Source: Corynebacterium meridianum (GTDB taxonomy: Bacteria > Actinomycetota > Actinomycetes > Mycobacteriales > Mycobacteriaceae). Taken from it: a stretch of DNA of 64,000 nt. The notes beneath the pieces are model-generated. The model saw only the letters and a list, made by a program, of their open reading frames with translations. It was not told the origin of the DNA and made no database searches. Below, one piece after another: positions 34,998-44,557 of this stretch. The DNA is taken from assembly GCF_016342265.1 (NCBI RefSeq), contig NZ_JAEIOS010000015.1, positions 310,001 through 374,000 of the forward strand. Reading direction: 5' to 3'. A program made the translations under genes and the position numbers. Position 1 is the stretch's first letter. Each line of letters starts with the position of its first letter.

Positions 34998-36428
34998 GTG
35001 CCCGCAAAGAAGAAGATCGCCAACGTCCTGTCCACCCGCTACGCCTCCACCGAGCTGACCAACCTGTGGAGCCCCGAAGCCAAGATCATCATGGAGCGCC
35101 AGCTCTGGATCGCGGTCATGAAGGCCCAGAAGGACCTCGGGGTGGACATCCCGGCGGATGCCATCGCCGCGTACGAGAAGGTCATCGACCGGGTCGACCT
35201 GGAATCGATCGCCGAGCGAGAGCGCGTCACCCGCCACGACGTCAAGGCCCGCATCGAGGAGTTCAACGCTCTCGCCGGGCACGAGCAGATCCACAAGGGC
35301 ATGACCAGCCGGGACCTGACCGAGAACGTCGAGCAGCTCCAGATCCACCGTTCCCTCGAACTCGTCCGGGACAAGGCTGTCGCCGTCATCGCGCGTATCG
35401 GTGAACGCGCCGCGGAGTACCAGTCGGTCGTCATGGCCGGACGCTCCCACAACGTCGCGGCCCAGGCCACGACCCTGGGCAAGCGGTTCGCCTCCGCCGC
35501 GGACGAGATGCTCGTCGCCGTCGAACGTACCGAGGGGCTGCTCGCCCGCTACCCACTGCGCGGCATCAAGGGACCGATGGGCACCGCCCAGGACATGCTC
35601 GATCTCATGGGCGGCAACGAGACGAAACTCGCCTCCCTGGAGACCAGGATCGCCGATCACCTCGGCTTCTCCCGGGTGTTCGACTCGGTCGGCCAGGTCT
35701 ACCCGCGTTCCCTCGACTTCGACGCGGTCTCCGCACTCGTCCAGCTGGGCGCCGGCCCCTCATCCCTCGCGCACACCATCCGGCTGATGGCCGGCAACGA
35801 GACCGTCACCGAGGGCTTCAGGGAGGGGCAGGTCGGTTCCTCCGCCATGCCGCACAAGATGAACGCCCGCTCCTGTGAGCGGGTCGGTGGGCTGCAGATC
35901 ATCCTGCGCGGTTACCTCACGATGCTCGCGGACCTGTCCGGCCAGCAGTGGAATGAGGGCGATGTGTTCTGCTCCGTCGTGCGCCGGGTCGCGCTGCCCG
36001 ACGCCTTCTTCGCTCTCGACGGACAGTTCGAGACCTTCCTCACCGTCCTCGACGAGTTCGGTGCGTTCCCGGCGATGATCGACCGCGAGCTCGAGCGTTA
36101 CCTGCCGTTCCTGGCCACCACCCGCATCCTCATGGCCGCCGTCCGCGCCGGTGTCGGCCGGGAGACCGCCCACGAGGTGATCAAGGACAACGCCGTGGCC
36201 TGCGCGCTGAACATGCGGGAGAACGGTGGCGAGCAGGATCTGGTCGAGAGGCTCGCCGCAGACGACAGGCTCCCACTCGACCGGACGCAACTCACCGAGG
36301 CGCTGGCGGATCGGCACGCTTTCATCGGTGCCGCGGAGAGCCAGGTCTCCAGGGTCCTCACCCGGATCCAGGACCTGGTCAACCGGTATCCCGCTGCGGC
36401 TGCATACCGACCGGGAGAGATCCTCTGA
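34998..36428 (+). CDS. purB: Adenylosuccinate lyase
   Basis: 476 residues. Fumarase/aspartase superfamily; acts twice in purine synthesis, on SAICAR and adenylosuccinate. The superfamily signature with the catalytic Ser loop is GSSAMPHKMNARSCE, and MTSRDLTENVEQLQ and AGRSHNVAAQATTLGKRFA carry substrate-binding residues. GTG start from a leaderless promoter. Confidence 0.97.
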   Translation: MPAKKKIANVLSTRYASTELTNLWSPEAKIIMERQLWIAVMKAQKDLGVDIPADAIAAYEKVIDRVDLESIAERERVTRHDVKARIEEFNALAGHEQIHKGMTSRDLTENVEQLQIHRSLELVRDKAVAVIARIGERAAEYQSVVMAGRSHNVAAQATTLGKRFASAADEMLVAVERTEGLLARYPLRGIKGPMGTAQDMLDLMGGNETKLASLETRIADHLGFSRVFDSVGQVYPRSLDFDAVSALVQLGAGPSSLAHTIRLMAGNETVTEGFREGQVGSSAMPHKMNARSCERVGGLQIILRGYLTMLADLSGQQWNEGDVFCSVVRRVALPDAFFALDGQFETFLTVLDEFGAFPAMIDRELERYLPFLATTRILMAAVRAGVGRETAHEVIKDNAVACALNMRENGGEQDLVERLAADDRLPLDRTQLTEALADRHAFIGAAESQVSRVLTRIQDLVNRYPAAAAYRPGEIL

Positions 36429-36496
36429 CAGCCCACGGGACGCTGTCGCACAGCTGACTGACAGGATCCTGCAAGCACATTCGTGGCTCGACACGC

Positions 36497-36502
36497 TAGA
36501 TT
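36497..36502 (+). promoter_or_regulatory. -10 box, leaderless promoter of the esterase-mprF pair
   Basis: TAGATT, 7 bases before the ATG at 36510. It excludes the in-frame ATG at 36483 upstream of the box. Confidence 0.5.
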
Positions 36503-36509
36503 CGTCGGC

Positions 36510-37775
36510 ATGATCGAACTACCCGCCATCCCGCTCACGGGGTCAGCCGCTGTCGTGGTGACCGTTTTCATCCTCGCGGGAGCCGGTGTCCTCGCTGCCG
36601 TGGGTGCCCGCAGGTCCGAACTCAGGCGACGGACCCTGTGGGCCGCCGGTGCAGGTCTCGCGCTCACCGTCCTCTCCTGGCTGATCATCGAGCACGTCTG
36701 GAGGCCGTTCCCGGATTCGCTTCCGTTCCGGATCTATCTCGCCGGAGCGGTGGCGTTCTTCGTCATCGCTGCTCTGGTGCTGCAGAAGGGAAGGCGGCTG
36801 ATCCTGGTCATCCCGGCGGTTCTCGGGGTGGTGTCCACCGCCGCGGTGGTCAACCAGATCTACCAGAGCTATCCCACGCTGCGGTCCCTGGATCCGTCCC
36901 CGGTCGCGGTGGAGATGAGCTACCCGGAGTTCCGGGACCTGACCCGGGCCCCGCAGATCAAGGGCCATGACGCCGCCGCACTCGTCACCCTCCCGCTGGA
37001 TGCGACGGAATCGAAGTTCACGCACCGCGACGCGATCGCCTGGATCCCCCCGGTGTACTTCTCCGACCCCGAAGTGAAGCTTCCGGTCATCGTGCTGCTC
37101 GCCGGGAACCCCGGGGCCCCGGACCAGTGGTTCAACGCCGGTGGTGCCAGTGACACCCTCGCGGACTACCAGGCCCGGCACGGCGGCGTCACCCCGATCG
37201 TGATCAGCGTGGACGGCACCGGGAGCTTCGGTGCGAATCCGCTGTGCATCAACAGTGAACGGGGACAGGTCCAGACCTGGCTCGCCGTCGACGTCCCCGC
37301 GGGGATCCGGGAGAAACTGCGGGTCGACCCCGACCAGTCCCGGTGGACGATCGGGGGACTGAGCTACGGTGGGACGTGCTCGCTGCAGGTTCTGGTCAAC
37401 CATCCGGACTCCTACGGCGCCTTCCTCAACTACTCCGGGCAGGCTGAACTCGGCACCGGCAACCACAGGGAGACCGTCGACGAGTACTTCGGTGGCAGCG
37501 AACTCTCCTTCATCCGGGCGAACCCCGCGGATCAGCTGGCCGAAGCCATCAGGGAGGGATCCACCGCATACACCGGGATCGCCGGACGTTTCGTCGCCGG
37601 TGAGGACGACCACGAGGCGATAGAGGACCTGAAGATGATGCGGAAGGTGACCAGTGACGCAGGGATGCAGACCGAGTTCCTCACGGTCCACGGAAGCCAC
37701 GACTACAAGACCTGGCGCAACGCCTTCCGGGAGACCCTTGACTTCGCGGCCCAGCGGGGGGGTCTGAATCGATGA
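36510..37775 (+). CDS. Membrane-anchored esterase (EstD/mycolyltransferase-like fold)
   Basis: 421 residues. Four hydrophobic segments fill the first 130 residues or so; the remainder is an extracytoplasmic alpha/beta hydrolase of the putative-esterase family. Nucleophile elbow GGLSYGGTCSLQV, preceded by VIVLLAGNPGAPDQW and SVDGTGSFGANP, and a late His in VHGSHDYKTW. The mprF-like gene overlaps its stop by 4 bases. In other bacteria hydrolases encoded beside MprF-type synthases remove the amino acid from aminoacyl lipids; that is the most economical guess here. Confidence 0.82.
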   Translation: MIELPAIPLTGSAAVVVTVFILAGAGVLAAVGARRSELRRRTLWAAGAGLALTVLSWLIIEHVWRPFPDSLPFRIYLAGAVAFFVIAALVLQKGRRLILVIPAVLGVVSTAAVVNQIYQSYPTLRSLDPSPVAVEMSYPEFRDLTRAPQIKGHDAAALVTLPLDATESKFTHRDAIAWIPPVYFSDPEVKLPVIVLLAGNPGAPDQWFNAGGASDTLADYQARHGGVTPIVISVDGTGSFGANPLCINSERGQVQTWLAVDVPAGIREKLRVDPDQSRWTIGGLSYGGTCSLQVLVNHPDSYGAFLNYSGQAELGTGNHRETVDEYFGGSELSFIRANPADQLAEAIREGSTAYTGIAGRFVAGEDDHEAIEDLKMMRKVTSDAGMQTEFLTVHGSHDYKTWRNAFRETLDFAAQRGGLNR

Positions 37776-40270
37776 CCGGAGTGACGCAGGAGACAGGACG
37801 ACGGAACACGCCACGGACTGTGGGACGCAGTGCCGTACGTGGTGTGTCGACCGGCATCCACTGGGCGGGAGATCTCCTCGTCGGTGCACCGGTCACCCTC
37901 ACCGCGCTCGTCATCAACTGGCTGCTGTTCATCATCTGGAGAGGCGACGGCAATGCGTTGGAGGACGCGTTCGGCGCGGCCGCCCCGAGCCTCCACCCCT
38001 GGGCGGTACTCACCGCGGGTCTGACCGGACCGACGGTGTCGACCGTGGTCCTCGGCTCACTGGCGCTGGTGTCCCTGGGGCTGCTGGCCGAAAGGCGACT
38101 GGGCAGTTACCGGTACGCCATCGCCGCGGTCGTCATCCAGGCGTTCGCGGTGATCGTCGGGCTCACCGCGACGCAGGCGGTCGTCGCCACCGGCAGTCAC
38201 TGGGGTGGGATCCTCGACGGCCAGCACACCCTCACGCCGGTGTCCTGGACATTCGGAACCGCGGCGTTCGCCTCGGCCTGGATGAAGGCTCTCTGGCGGC
38301 GCAGGGTCCGGGCCGTCGTCCTCGCGTTCTCCCTGACCCTGTTCCTCTACTCGGGCATCGTCGCGGACTTCGTGCGGCTCGCGGCGGTGATCATCGGGCT
38401 GATCATCGGGCAGTGGCTGGTGGAGCGTTCCCTCCGGCTGGGATCCATCTCCTTCCGTGAGGGGCGGACACTGCTCGCGATCACGATGCTCGCCGTCGCG
38501 GTCGGCCCTCTCGTCGCCGGGCTCAATCCCGATTCCGCTGGCCCCCTGTCCGGTGTGGCGGTCCTGACCTTCGATCCGGGTATAAGCCCACGTCACGCCC
38601 TCGAAATCTGTGGTGCCCAGCCGAACTCGATGGCCTGCGCCGAGGCGACGAATGAACTACGGGAGTCGGGACTCGGTCCGTTCCTGCTCAACCAGCTTCC
38701 GGTCATTCTCATGGCCGTCATCGCCCTCGGGATCTCCCGCGGACGCCGGCTCGCGTTCGGGGTCGCCCTGCTCACCCTGTCCGCGACCGTCGTTGTCCTG
38801 ACCCTCGAGATGCTGGCGCTCTTCGAGGAGTTCGGCGGTGGCGTGTACGCCTGGTCGAGTCTCGCCGGTGTCGTTTTACCGTGGGTGGTCATACTCGCAC
38901 TGCTGGTCCGCTACCGACGGCTCTTCCGGGTCCGCGTGCACCGGGGTGCCGTGCATGCCCTGATCCGCAGGATCCTGCTGCTCATCCTCGGTACCGGGAT
39001 GGCGTGGATCCTGGGTGCCTTCCTCCTCCGGGACGACTTCCTCCCGCGCGCGGATCTGCCGTCGATTCTCCGCTCCTGGCTGTCGCACTACATACCACCG
39101 GTGCTCGGCGACAACATCGACCACAATCTCATTCCGGTCGGGGAACTGAGCTGGATGCTGTCTGTCTGGATCGGTGTCATCTTCTGGGCCGGGGTCACCG
39201 TCGCGTTGTACGCCGCAATGACCTCCGCGGAGAACCCGGGAGATGTGCGTAGTCGCGCCCGGGCAGCGGAGTTGCTCGGGTCGGGCACCGGCGATCACCT
39301 CTCCGCGATGACGATGTGGCCCGGCAACCGGTACTTCCTCACCGATGACGGATACGTCGCCTACCGGGTGCACGCCGACGTGGCCGTCACCGTCGGGGAA
39401 CCGGTCGTGACGGGAGACACGGATCCGCAGGAGCTCGCCCGCCGCTTCGAGGACTTCGCGACGAGCCGTGGCCGCCGGGTCGCCTGGTACTCGGTCCGCG
39501 CCGGGTTCGCCCTGGCCCGGGCTACCGCGGACTTCCAGTCGGTGCAGGTGGCCACGGAAGCCGTCTGTGACACCACCACGGTCGAGTTCCGCGGCAAGAA
39601 GTTCCAGGACGTCCGTACGGCGCGGAACCGTGCCGGGAAAGAAGGGATCCGGGCGGAGTGGACATCGTGGAATGAACTCACTCCCGGGGTCCGGGAGCAG
39701 ATCATCGAGCTGAGCGAGGAATGGGTCGCGGACAAGGCGCTGCCGGAGATGGGTTTCACCCTCGGTGGCGTCAATGAGATCGTCGCACCGGATGTCGCAC
39801 TGATGCTCGCCCTGGATGGGGAGAACCGGGTGCACGGGGTGACGAGCTGGCTGCCGGTGCGCCGCGAAGGTGAGGTCGTGGGGCGGATGCTGGACTTCAT
39901 GCGTCGGGACACCGAGGGCTTCCGTCCGGTCGTGGAGTTCCTCATCGCCGAGACCATGCTGCAGGCCCAGTCCGACGGATTGGAGTGGATCTCATTGTCG
40001 GGAGCCCCGCTCGCCCATACTGGGGGAGCGGACACCGGTGGGGTCGCGGCCGTGCTGGACCGCGTCGGTGCGTTCCTCGAACCCCTCTACGGGTTCAAGT
40101 CCCTGGCCGCATTCAAGTCGAAGTTCCATCCCCGGCACGAGTCCTGGTACCTCTGCTACCGCGATGAACTTGCTCTGCCGTCGATCGCGGTGGCGGTCGG
40201 ACGGTGCTATGTACCACAGATGGAGGTCAGCCAGGCCGTTCACGTGGCGCGGGTATGGGCACGGGGCTAG
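37772..40270 (+). CDS. MprF-like lipid aminoacyltransferase
   Basis: 832 residues. The first ~490 residues hold about 12 membrane helices; the C-terminal ~340 residues are the DUF2156 catalytic domain (tandem GNAT fold) with [18 protein letters not shown] near the end. MprF-type enzymes use aminoacyl-tRNA to modify membrane lipids; in C. glutamicum relatives alanylate phosphatidylglycerol or diacylglycerol. The lipid and amino acid used by this one cannot be read from sequence. The N-terminal half differs from the classical flippase domain. Coupled to the esterase gene; the purC promoter lies inside its last codons. Confidence 0.85.
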   Translation: MTGVTQETGRRNTPRTVGRSAVRGVSTGIHWAGDLLVGAPVTLTALVINWLLFIIWRGDGNALEDAFGAAAPSLHPWAVLTAGLTGPTVSTVVLGSLALVSLGLLAERRLGSYRYAIAAVVIQAFAVIVGLTATQAVVATGSHWGGILDGQHTLTPVSWTFGTAAFASAWMKALWRRRVRAVVLAFSLTLFLYSGIVADFVRLAAVIIGLIIGQWLVERSLRLGSISFREGRTLLAITMLAVAVGPLVAGLNPDSAGPLSGVAVLTFDPGISPRHALEICGAQPNSMACAEATNELRESGLGPFLLNQLPVILMAVIALGISRGRRLAFGVALLTLSATVVVLTLEMLALFEEFGGGVYAWSSLAGVVLPWVVILALLVRYRRLFRVRVHRGAVHALIRRILLLILGTGMAWILGAFLLRDDFLPRADLPSILRSWLSHYIPPVLGDNIDHNLIPVGELSWMLSVWIGVIFWAGVTVALYAAMTSAENPGDVRSRARAAELLGSGTGDHLSAMTMWPGNRYFLTDDGYVAYRVHADVAVTVGEPVVTGDTDPQELARRFEDFATSRGRRVAWYSVRAGFALARATADFQSVQVATEAVCDTTTVEFRGKKFQDVRTARNRAGKEGIRAEWTSWNELTPGVREQIIELSEEWVADKALPEMGFTLGGVNEIVAPDVALMLALDGENRVHGVTSWLPVRREGEVVGRMLDFMRRDTEGFRPVVEFLIAETMLQAQSDGLEWISLSGAPLAHTGGADTGGVAAVLDRVGAFLEPLYGFKSLAAFKSKFHPRHESWYLCYRDELALPSIAVAVGRCYVPQMEVSQAVHVARVWARG

Positions 40271-40273
40271 ACT
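40268..40273 (+). promoter_or_regulatory. -10 box, leaderless promoter of purC
   Basis: TAGACT, 8 bases before the ATG at 40282. The TAG is also the stop codon of the upstream gene. Confidence 0.5.
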
Positions 40274-40281
40274 GTGTCCAC

Positions 40282-41175
40282 ATGCGCCCTGAACTCTCCC
40301 AGTACAACCATCTCTCAGCGGGAAAAGTCCGCGAGATCTACGAGATCGACGATGACAACCTGCTGATGGTCGTGTCCGACCGCATCTCCGCGTACGATCA
40401 CATCCTCGACACGGAGATCCCCGACAAGGGCCGCATCCTGACTGCGATGAGCGTCTGGTTCTTCGACGCCATCGACTTCCCGAACCACCTCGCGGGTCCC
40501 ATCGACGACGAGCGGATCCCGGACGAGGTTCTCGGCCGGGCCCTCGTGTGCAGGAAGTTGGAGATGATCCCCTTCGAGTGTGTGGCCCGCGGCTACCTCA
40601 CCGGCTCGGCGCTGGCCGAGTACCAGGAGACCGGGGCGGTCTGCGGGATCGAGCTTCCGGAGGGACTGCGGGAATCCTCCCGACTCCCGCACCCGATCTT
40701 CACCCCGGCCACCAAGGCCGAGCTCGGGGATCATGACGAGAACGTCACCTTCGAAGAGGTCGCCGAGCGTCTCGGTGAGGCCCGCGCGACGGAGCTCCGT
40801 GATGCGACGCTCGCCATCTACACCCGGGCGGCCGAGCTCGCGCTCGAACACGACCTGATCCTCGCGGACACCAAATTCGAGTTCGGGGTCGACGAGGACG
40901 GGAGACTCGTCCTGGCCGACGAGGTGCTGACCCCGGATTCCTCCCGCTACTGGCCCGCGGACGAATACGAGGAGGGCAAGGTCCAGCCCAGCTTCGACAA
41001 GCAGTTCGTCCGCAACTGGCTCACCGGGCCGAAGTCGGGGTGGGACAAGTCCTCGAACACGCAGCCGCCGCCGCTGCCGGGTGGCGTCGTCGAGGCCACC
41101 CGGGAGCGTTACATAGAGGCGTACGAGCGGGTGTCCGGTGAGAAGTTCGGCAACTGGATCGGATCCTGCGTCTGA
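40282..41175 (+). CDS. purC: SAICAR synthetase
   Basis: 297 residues, the larger form usual in actinobacteria. Ligates aspartate to CAIR. Visible: N-terminal [52 protein letters not shown], and [14 protein letters not shown]. The start at ATG 40282 agrees with the promoter position. Confidence 0.97.
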   Translation: MRPELSQYNHLSAGKVREIYEIDDDNLLMVVSDRISAYDHILDTEIPDKGRILTAMSVWFFDAIDFPNHLAGPIDDERIPDEVLGRALVCRKLEMIPFECVARGYLTGSALAEYQETGAVCGIELPEGLRESSRLPHPIFTPATKAELGDHDENVTFEEVAERLGEARATELRDATLAIYTRAAELALEHDLILADTKFEFGVDEDGRLVLADEVLTPDSSRYWPADEYEEGKVQPSFDKQFVRNWLTGPKSGWDKSSNTQPPPLPGGVVEATRERYIEAYERVSGEKFGNWIGSCV

Positions 41176-41361
41176 CCCGACGGGGCTCCGGCCCCACCCC
41201 CACAATATTGTTTACTACGCCACATTGCTTCAGATTCGTTGAGTAGCATCTTCCTCAGGGGAGAACCGGCCGGTGACAATTATCCGATACAGAATTGCCG
41301 CCCAGTTCCGTCAGAGAGCGGGAGGTGACTGTTTTCTTTCACCAGCCGGAGTACCACTGAG

Positions 41362-41563
41362 TTGCATCGAGACAGTGGGCGTGGCACCGGCAGTCGCAGC
41401 CTCGTGCTCACCGGATGCAGCAGCGCAGGCCATGACTCCGCCAGGGTCGGGCCGTCGGCTCCGCGGACAAGTCCACGGAGTCCCCATCGGCATCGTCACC
41501 GCGCTCGTGGGTGTCTCGAGCTTCATCGCCAGCATCCTGCCCCGGAGGAGGTTGATGTGGTGA
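41362..41563 (+). pseudogene. Remnant of FecCD-type siderophore ABC permease (C-terminus)
   Basis: Two reading frames hold pieces of one permease tail. From about 41401 one frame reads LVLTGCSSAGHDSARV, matching the family pattern of a last helix with D-x-x-A-R; after a frameshift near 41475 the other frame reads VPIGIVTALVGVSSFIAS, the PVGIVTALIG hallmark, and stops at 41561. Everything upstream of about 41362 is unrecognisable. The first ~80 bases after purC (41196-41280) are unusually A+T-rich. Confidence 0.7.
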
Positions 41564-42362
41564 ACGACAACCGTGGCTCCCGCGTTGTTCTCGAACTGTA
41601 CGGCTTCACCGTCGGGTACGGGCGCAGACGCGTCATCGAGGATTTCACCGCGACCACCGGGGCCGGTGGGCATGTCGTCGGGCTCCTCGGTCCGAATGCG
41701 TCCGGCAAGTCGACGCTGATCGAGTCCATCGTCGGCATCCACGTGTCGGGGGTGGGGCAGCCGCGCGCGGGTGGACGGCGAGTCGCTGGGGGCGTTCCCT
41801 GCGCCGGATCGTCGGCTAGGTACTCCAGGGTCTGCCTGACATCGCGGAACTGACGGTGTTCAAGACGGTACCGATCGCCGCACGTCGGGCCCGCATTGTC
41901 CGGGGCACCGACATCCGCGCCGTGGAACCGGCGGGTCGGGCGATGACGGAACTCTCGGGCGGAAAGCTCGCCGACAGATTCATCTCCGAACTGTCCGGCG
42001 GTCAGCGTCAGCTCACCGCGGTGGCCCAGACGCCCGGCGCCAAACCCACGGCATGCTGATCGACGAGCCCACGTCCGCGCTCGATCTGCACCGCCAGCTG
42101 TTCCTGCTGGAGATGATCGGGCCGGGCCGCGGAGAGCGGTGCAGTTGTGCTCACGGCCATCCACGACATCGACCCGGCGGCCCGCTTCTGCGGCGAGCTG
42201 CCCGTGATGAAGGACGGTCACGTCGTCGCACAAGGGAAACCCCGCGCGGTTCTCACCCCGGAGCTCCTGGCCGCGGTGTACGGCGTGGATGCGGGGATCC
42301 TCGACCACGGTGGAGTCCGCGGGCCGGCCCCGGTCGCAGTCAGAGCGGGACCGTCCGGATAG
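41557..42362 (+). pseudogene. Broken siderophore ABC transporter ATP-binding protein gene
   Basis: A FepC-like ATPase readable only by changing frame several times. A good CCGGAGGAGG site precedes GTG 41557. Walker A GPNASGKST is in the first frame; that frame fails near 41745. The next useful frame has a TAG in place of the Tyr codon before VLQGLPDIAELTVF and continues through the signature LSGGQRQLTAVAQ to a stop at 42057; Walker B (MLIDEPTSALDLHRQL) lies in another frame and the switch-His end (LTAIHDIDPAARF) in yet another, ending at 42362. At least four frameshifts and one nonsense change. Confidence 0.85.
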
Positions 42363-42365
42363 CGA

Positions 42366-42411
42366 GAGAACGGCGCCCCCTCCCTGCCCGGGGGAGGAAG
42401 GCGCCGTTCTC
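42366..42411. terminator. Bidirectional terminator after the ABC pseudogene
   Basis: 12-bp stem GAGAACGGCGCC / GGCGCCGTTCTC (42366-42377 with 42400-42411) enclosing a further CCCTCCC / GGGGGAGG stem. It also serves the convergent dicarboxylate transporter gene. Confidence 0.75.
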
Positions 42412-42450
42412 GTGGTGGCCGGTGCACGGTCGGCGTACACCGGCCATGGA

Positions 42451-44145
42451 TCAGCCTGCGGTCGTCGTCAGCGGCACATTGAGGTCGAACACCGCCACGC
42501 CGATGGTCATCACGAGGACCGTGATCAGGACCAGGGCGATGAGGTTCAGCCAGATACCCGTCTTGACCATGTTGTTCATGGACACGTACCCGGAACCGTA
42601 GGCGATGGCGTTCGGAGGGGTGGCCACGGGCAGCATGAAGGCCGAGGTCGCGGCCAGTGCGACCGGGATGGCCAGGTACATCTGGTTCATGCCCAGTCCG
42701 ACGGCGACGCCGCCGACGACCGGAAGGAAGGTGGCCGCGGTCGCGGTGTTGGACGTGAACTCCGTGAGTATCAGGACGATACCGGCGACGACGAGAATCA
42801 GCAGGAAGATCGGCAGATTGTCCAGGTAACCGACGCGGGTTCCGATCCACTCGGAGAGACCGGTGCCGGAGAACTGCTTGGACAGCGCGAGTCCGCCGCC
42901 GAAGAGCAGCAGCACGCCCCAGGGCAGCTCGAGGGCGGTGTGCCAGTCGAGCAGTGGCGTGCCCTTCTTCAGGTCCGCGGGGATGATGAACAGCAGGATA
43001 CCGACGACCATGGCGATCACGGCGGAGCTGAAGTTGCCCGCGAACGTCGTGCCCTTGAACAGCAGCGGGATGCCGATCCAGGAGGCGGCGGCGAGAACGA
43101 AGATGATGCCGACGAGCTTCTCACCGGTGGACATCGACCCCATGGCCTTGAGCTCCCGGTTCATCATCTCCCGGCCGCCCGGGATGTGGTCGACCTCGGG
43201 CTTGAACAGGATCTTCACCAGAACGAACCAGCAGATGAGCATGAGGACGACGGCGAGCGGCACACCGACGAGCATCCACTGACCGAAACCGATGGGATGT
43301 CCCTGATCCGCCATGTAGCCGGCGAGCAGTGTGTTCGGCGGGGTACCGATGATGGTGCCCAGTGAGCCGATGGACGCGGCGTAGGCGATGCCCAGCATCA
43401 GGGCGATGCCGAAGTTCGTCTTCGGCGGCTCCGCCGGACCGCCCTCGGAATCGTCCAGGGCGGCGGGATCCTCGCCCAGTTCGTGGCGTCTGTCGGCGTC
43501 GAGGCTGTTGTTGATCAGGGTGAGCACGGAGACACCGATGGGCAGCATCATCACGGCGGTCGCGGTGTTGGACACCCACATGGAGAGGAACCCCGTGGCG
43601 ACCATGAATCCGAGGACGATCGTCGCGGAGGAGGTGCCCATGGCCTTGACGATGTGCAGGGAGATGCGCCGGTGCAGGTTCCAGCGCTGCATGGCGAGGG
43701 CCAGCATGAACCCGCCCATGAACAGGAAGATCACCGAGGAGGTGTAGGCACCGGAGAACTCCTTGATCTTCGCCACGTTGAAGGCCGGGAACAGTACCAG
43801 CGGCAGGAGCGCGGTGATCGGGATCGGGATCGCCTCCGTCATCCACCACGCGCCCATCAGGACAGCGATGGCCGCGGTGGCACGCATCTCGTGGGTGGTG
43901 GAGTCCTGGGGCATGATCCAGTAGATCAGCGCCGCCAGGATCACACCGGCGACGAGACCCGTCCGCTGCCGGATCATCTCCTTGCGCTCGGCGGGTTCGG
44001 CCAGCTGTCCCGGGGATTTCTCGGGTGCGCCGGGACCGATGTCGTGATGTTCGAACGGGTCGACGTCGCCATGTGACTTCGCTGAGAGATAGGGGTGCGA
44101 CACGATGGATTCGTGGTCGCCGATGTTGTCGATCGGTTTGGACAT
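42451..44145 (-). CDS. DASS-family divalent anion:sodium symporter (dicarboxylate uptake)
   Basis: 564 residues from the ATG at 44145 (GAAAGAGG upstream). A hydrophilic His- and Glu-containing N-terminus of about 60 residues, then about 12 helices. The two SNT-like motifs of the family are visible as WVSNTATAVMMLPIGVS and TSNTATAATFLPVVGG, with TIIGTPPNTLLAGY and MLPVATPPNAIAYGSGYV following each. Related C. glutamicum DccT imports succinate, fumarate and malate. With DctA at 47 kb the window encodes two unrelated dicarboxylate importers. Confidence 0.92.
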   Translation of the reverse strand: MSKPIDNIGDHESIVSHPYLSAKSHGDVDPFEHHDIGPGAPEKSPGQLAEPAERKEMIRQRTGLVAGVILAALIYWIMPQDSTTHEMRATAAIAVLMGAWWMTEAIPIPITALLPLVLFPAFNVAKIKEFSGAYTSSVIFLFMGGFMLALAMQRWNLHRRISLHIVKAMGTSSATIVLGFMVATGFLSMWVSNTATAVMMLPIGVSVLTLINNSLDADRRHELGEDPAALDDSEGGPAEPPKTNFGIALMLGIAYAASIGSLGTIIGTPPNTLLAGYMADQGHPIGFGQWMLVGVPLAVVLMLICWFVLVKILFKPEVDHIPGGREMMNRELKAMGSMSTGEKLVGIIFVLAAASWIGIPLLFKGTTFAGNFSSAVIAMVVGILLFIIPADLKKGTPLLDWHTALELPWGVLLLFGGGLALSKQFSGTGLSEWIGTRVGYLDNLPIFLLILVVAGIVLILTEFTSNTATAATFLPVVGGVAVGLGMNQMYLAIPVALAATSAFMLPVATPPNAIAYGSGYVSMNNMVKTGIWLNLIALVLITVLVMTIGVAVFDLNVPLTTTAG

Positions 44146-44557
44146 GGTGCCTCTTTCAACTGCGTACGTCACAGCGGGTGCCTGCGGGTGGTTGTCGTTC
44201 CACGGCGACAGCGGAACCGGACCTCCGGACCGGGATCGGAGTCTGGTTCCGAGGCGCGGTGCAGGTACTCCGTCTGCTTTCGGGGCGAGACGGTGTGCAA
44301 CCTAAATCTAACGTGAGGGCCTGTTTGACAGTTAACAATCGACTCTGCAGTATGGCGCGGGTCTCTGCGGTGTGGCGAAACCGGTGGTCAGTGCCGCCTA
44401 AAACCGGAATAACGGGGGTGTTGAAAGGGGGTGATATTTCCTGTGTGGATGCTGTTGATGAGCTGATAGCCGGGTCCGGTGTGAACCTCCGTGCCCACCG
44501 TTGGGTCGGCCGGCTCCGGGCCGGCGTCCGGAGGAGTCGGCGGGTAGCATCGGCACA
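44146..44557. other. Divergent promoter region of the DASS transporter and ptrB
   Basis: 412 bases, no gene. On the plus strand TTGACA (44322-44327) stands with CAGTAT 17 bases further on. On the minus strand TAGATT near 44306 could be the transporter's -10, giving a leader of about 150 bases. The stretch GTGTGCAACCTAAATCTAACGTGAG near 44292 to 44316 is A+T-rich and may hold regulator sites; I cannot assign them. Confidence 0.4.
44545..44550 (+). promoter_or_regulatory. -10 box, leaderless promoter of ptrB
   Basis: TAGCAT, 7 bases before the ATG at 44558. Confidence 0.5.

Noticed and set aside
41273..41563. Open frame of 96 codons as an intact small gene
   Set aside because: Only its last ~25 residues match a FecCD permease tail; the rest is out-of-frame debris of the same decayed gene.
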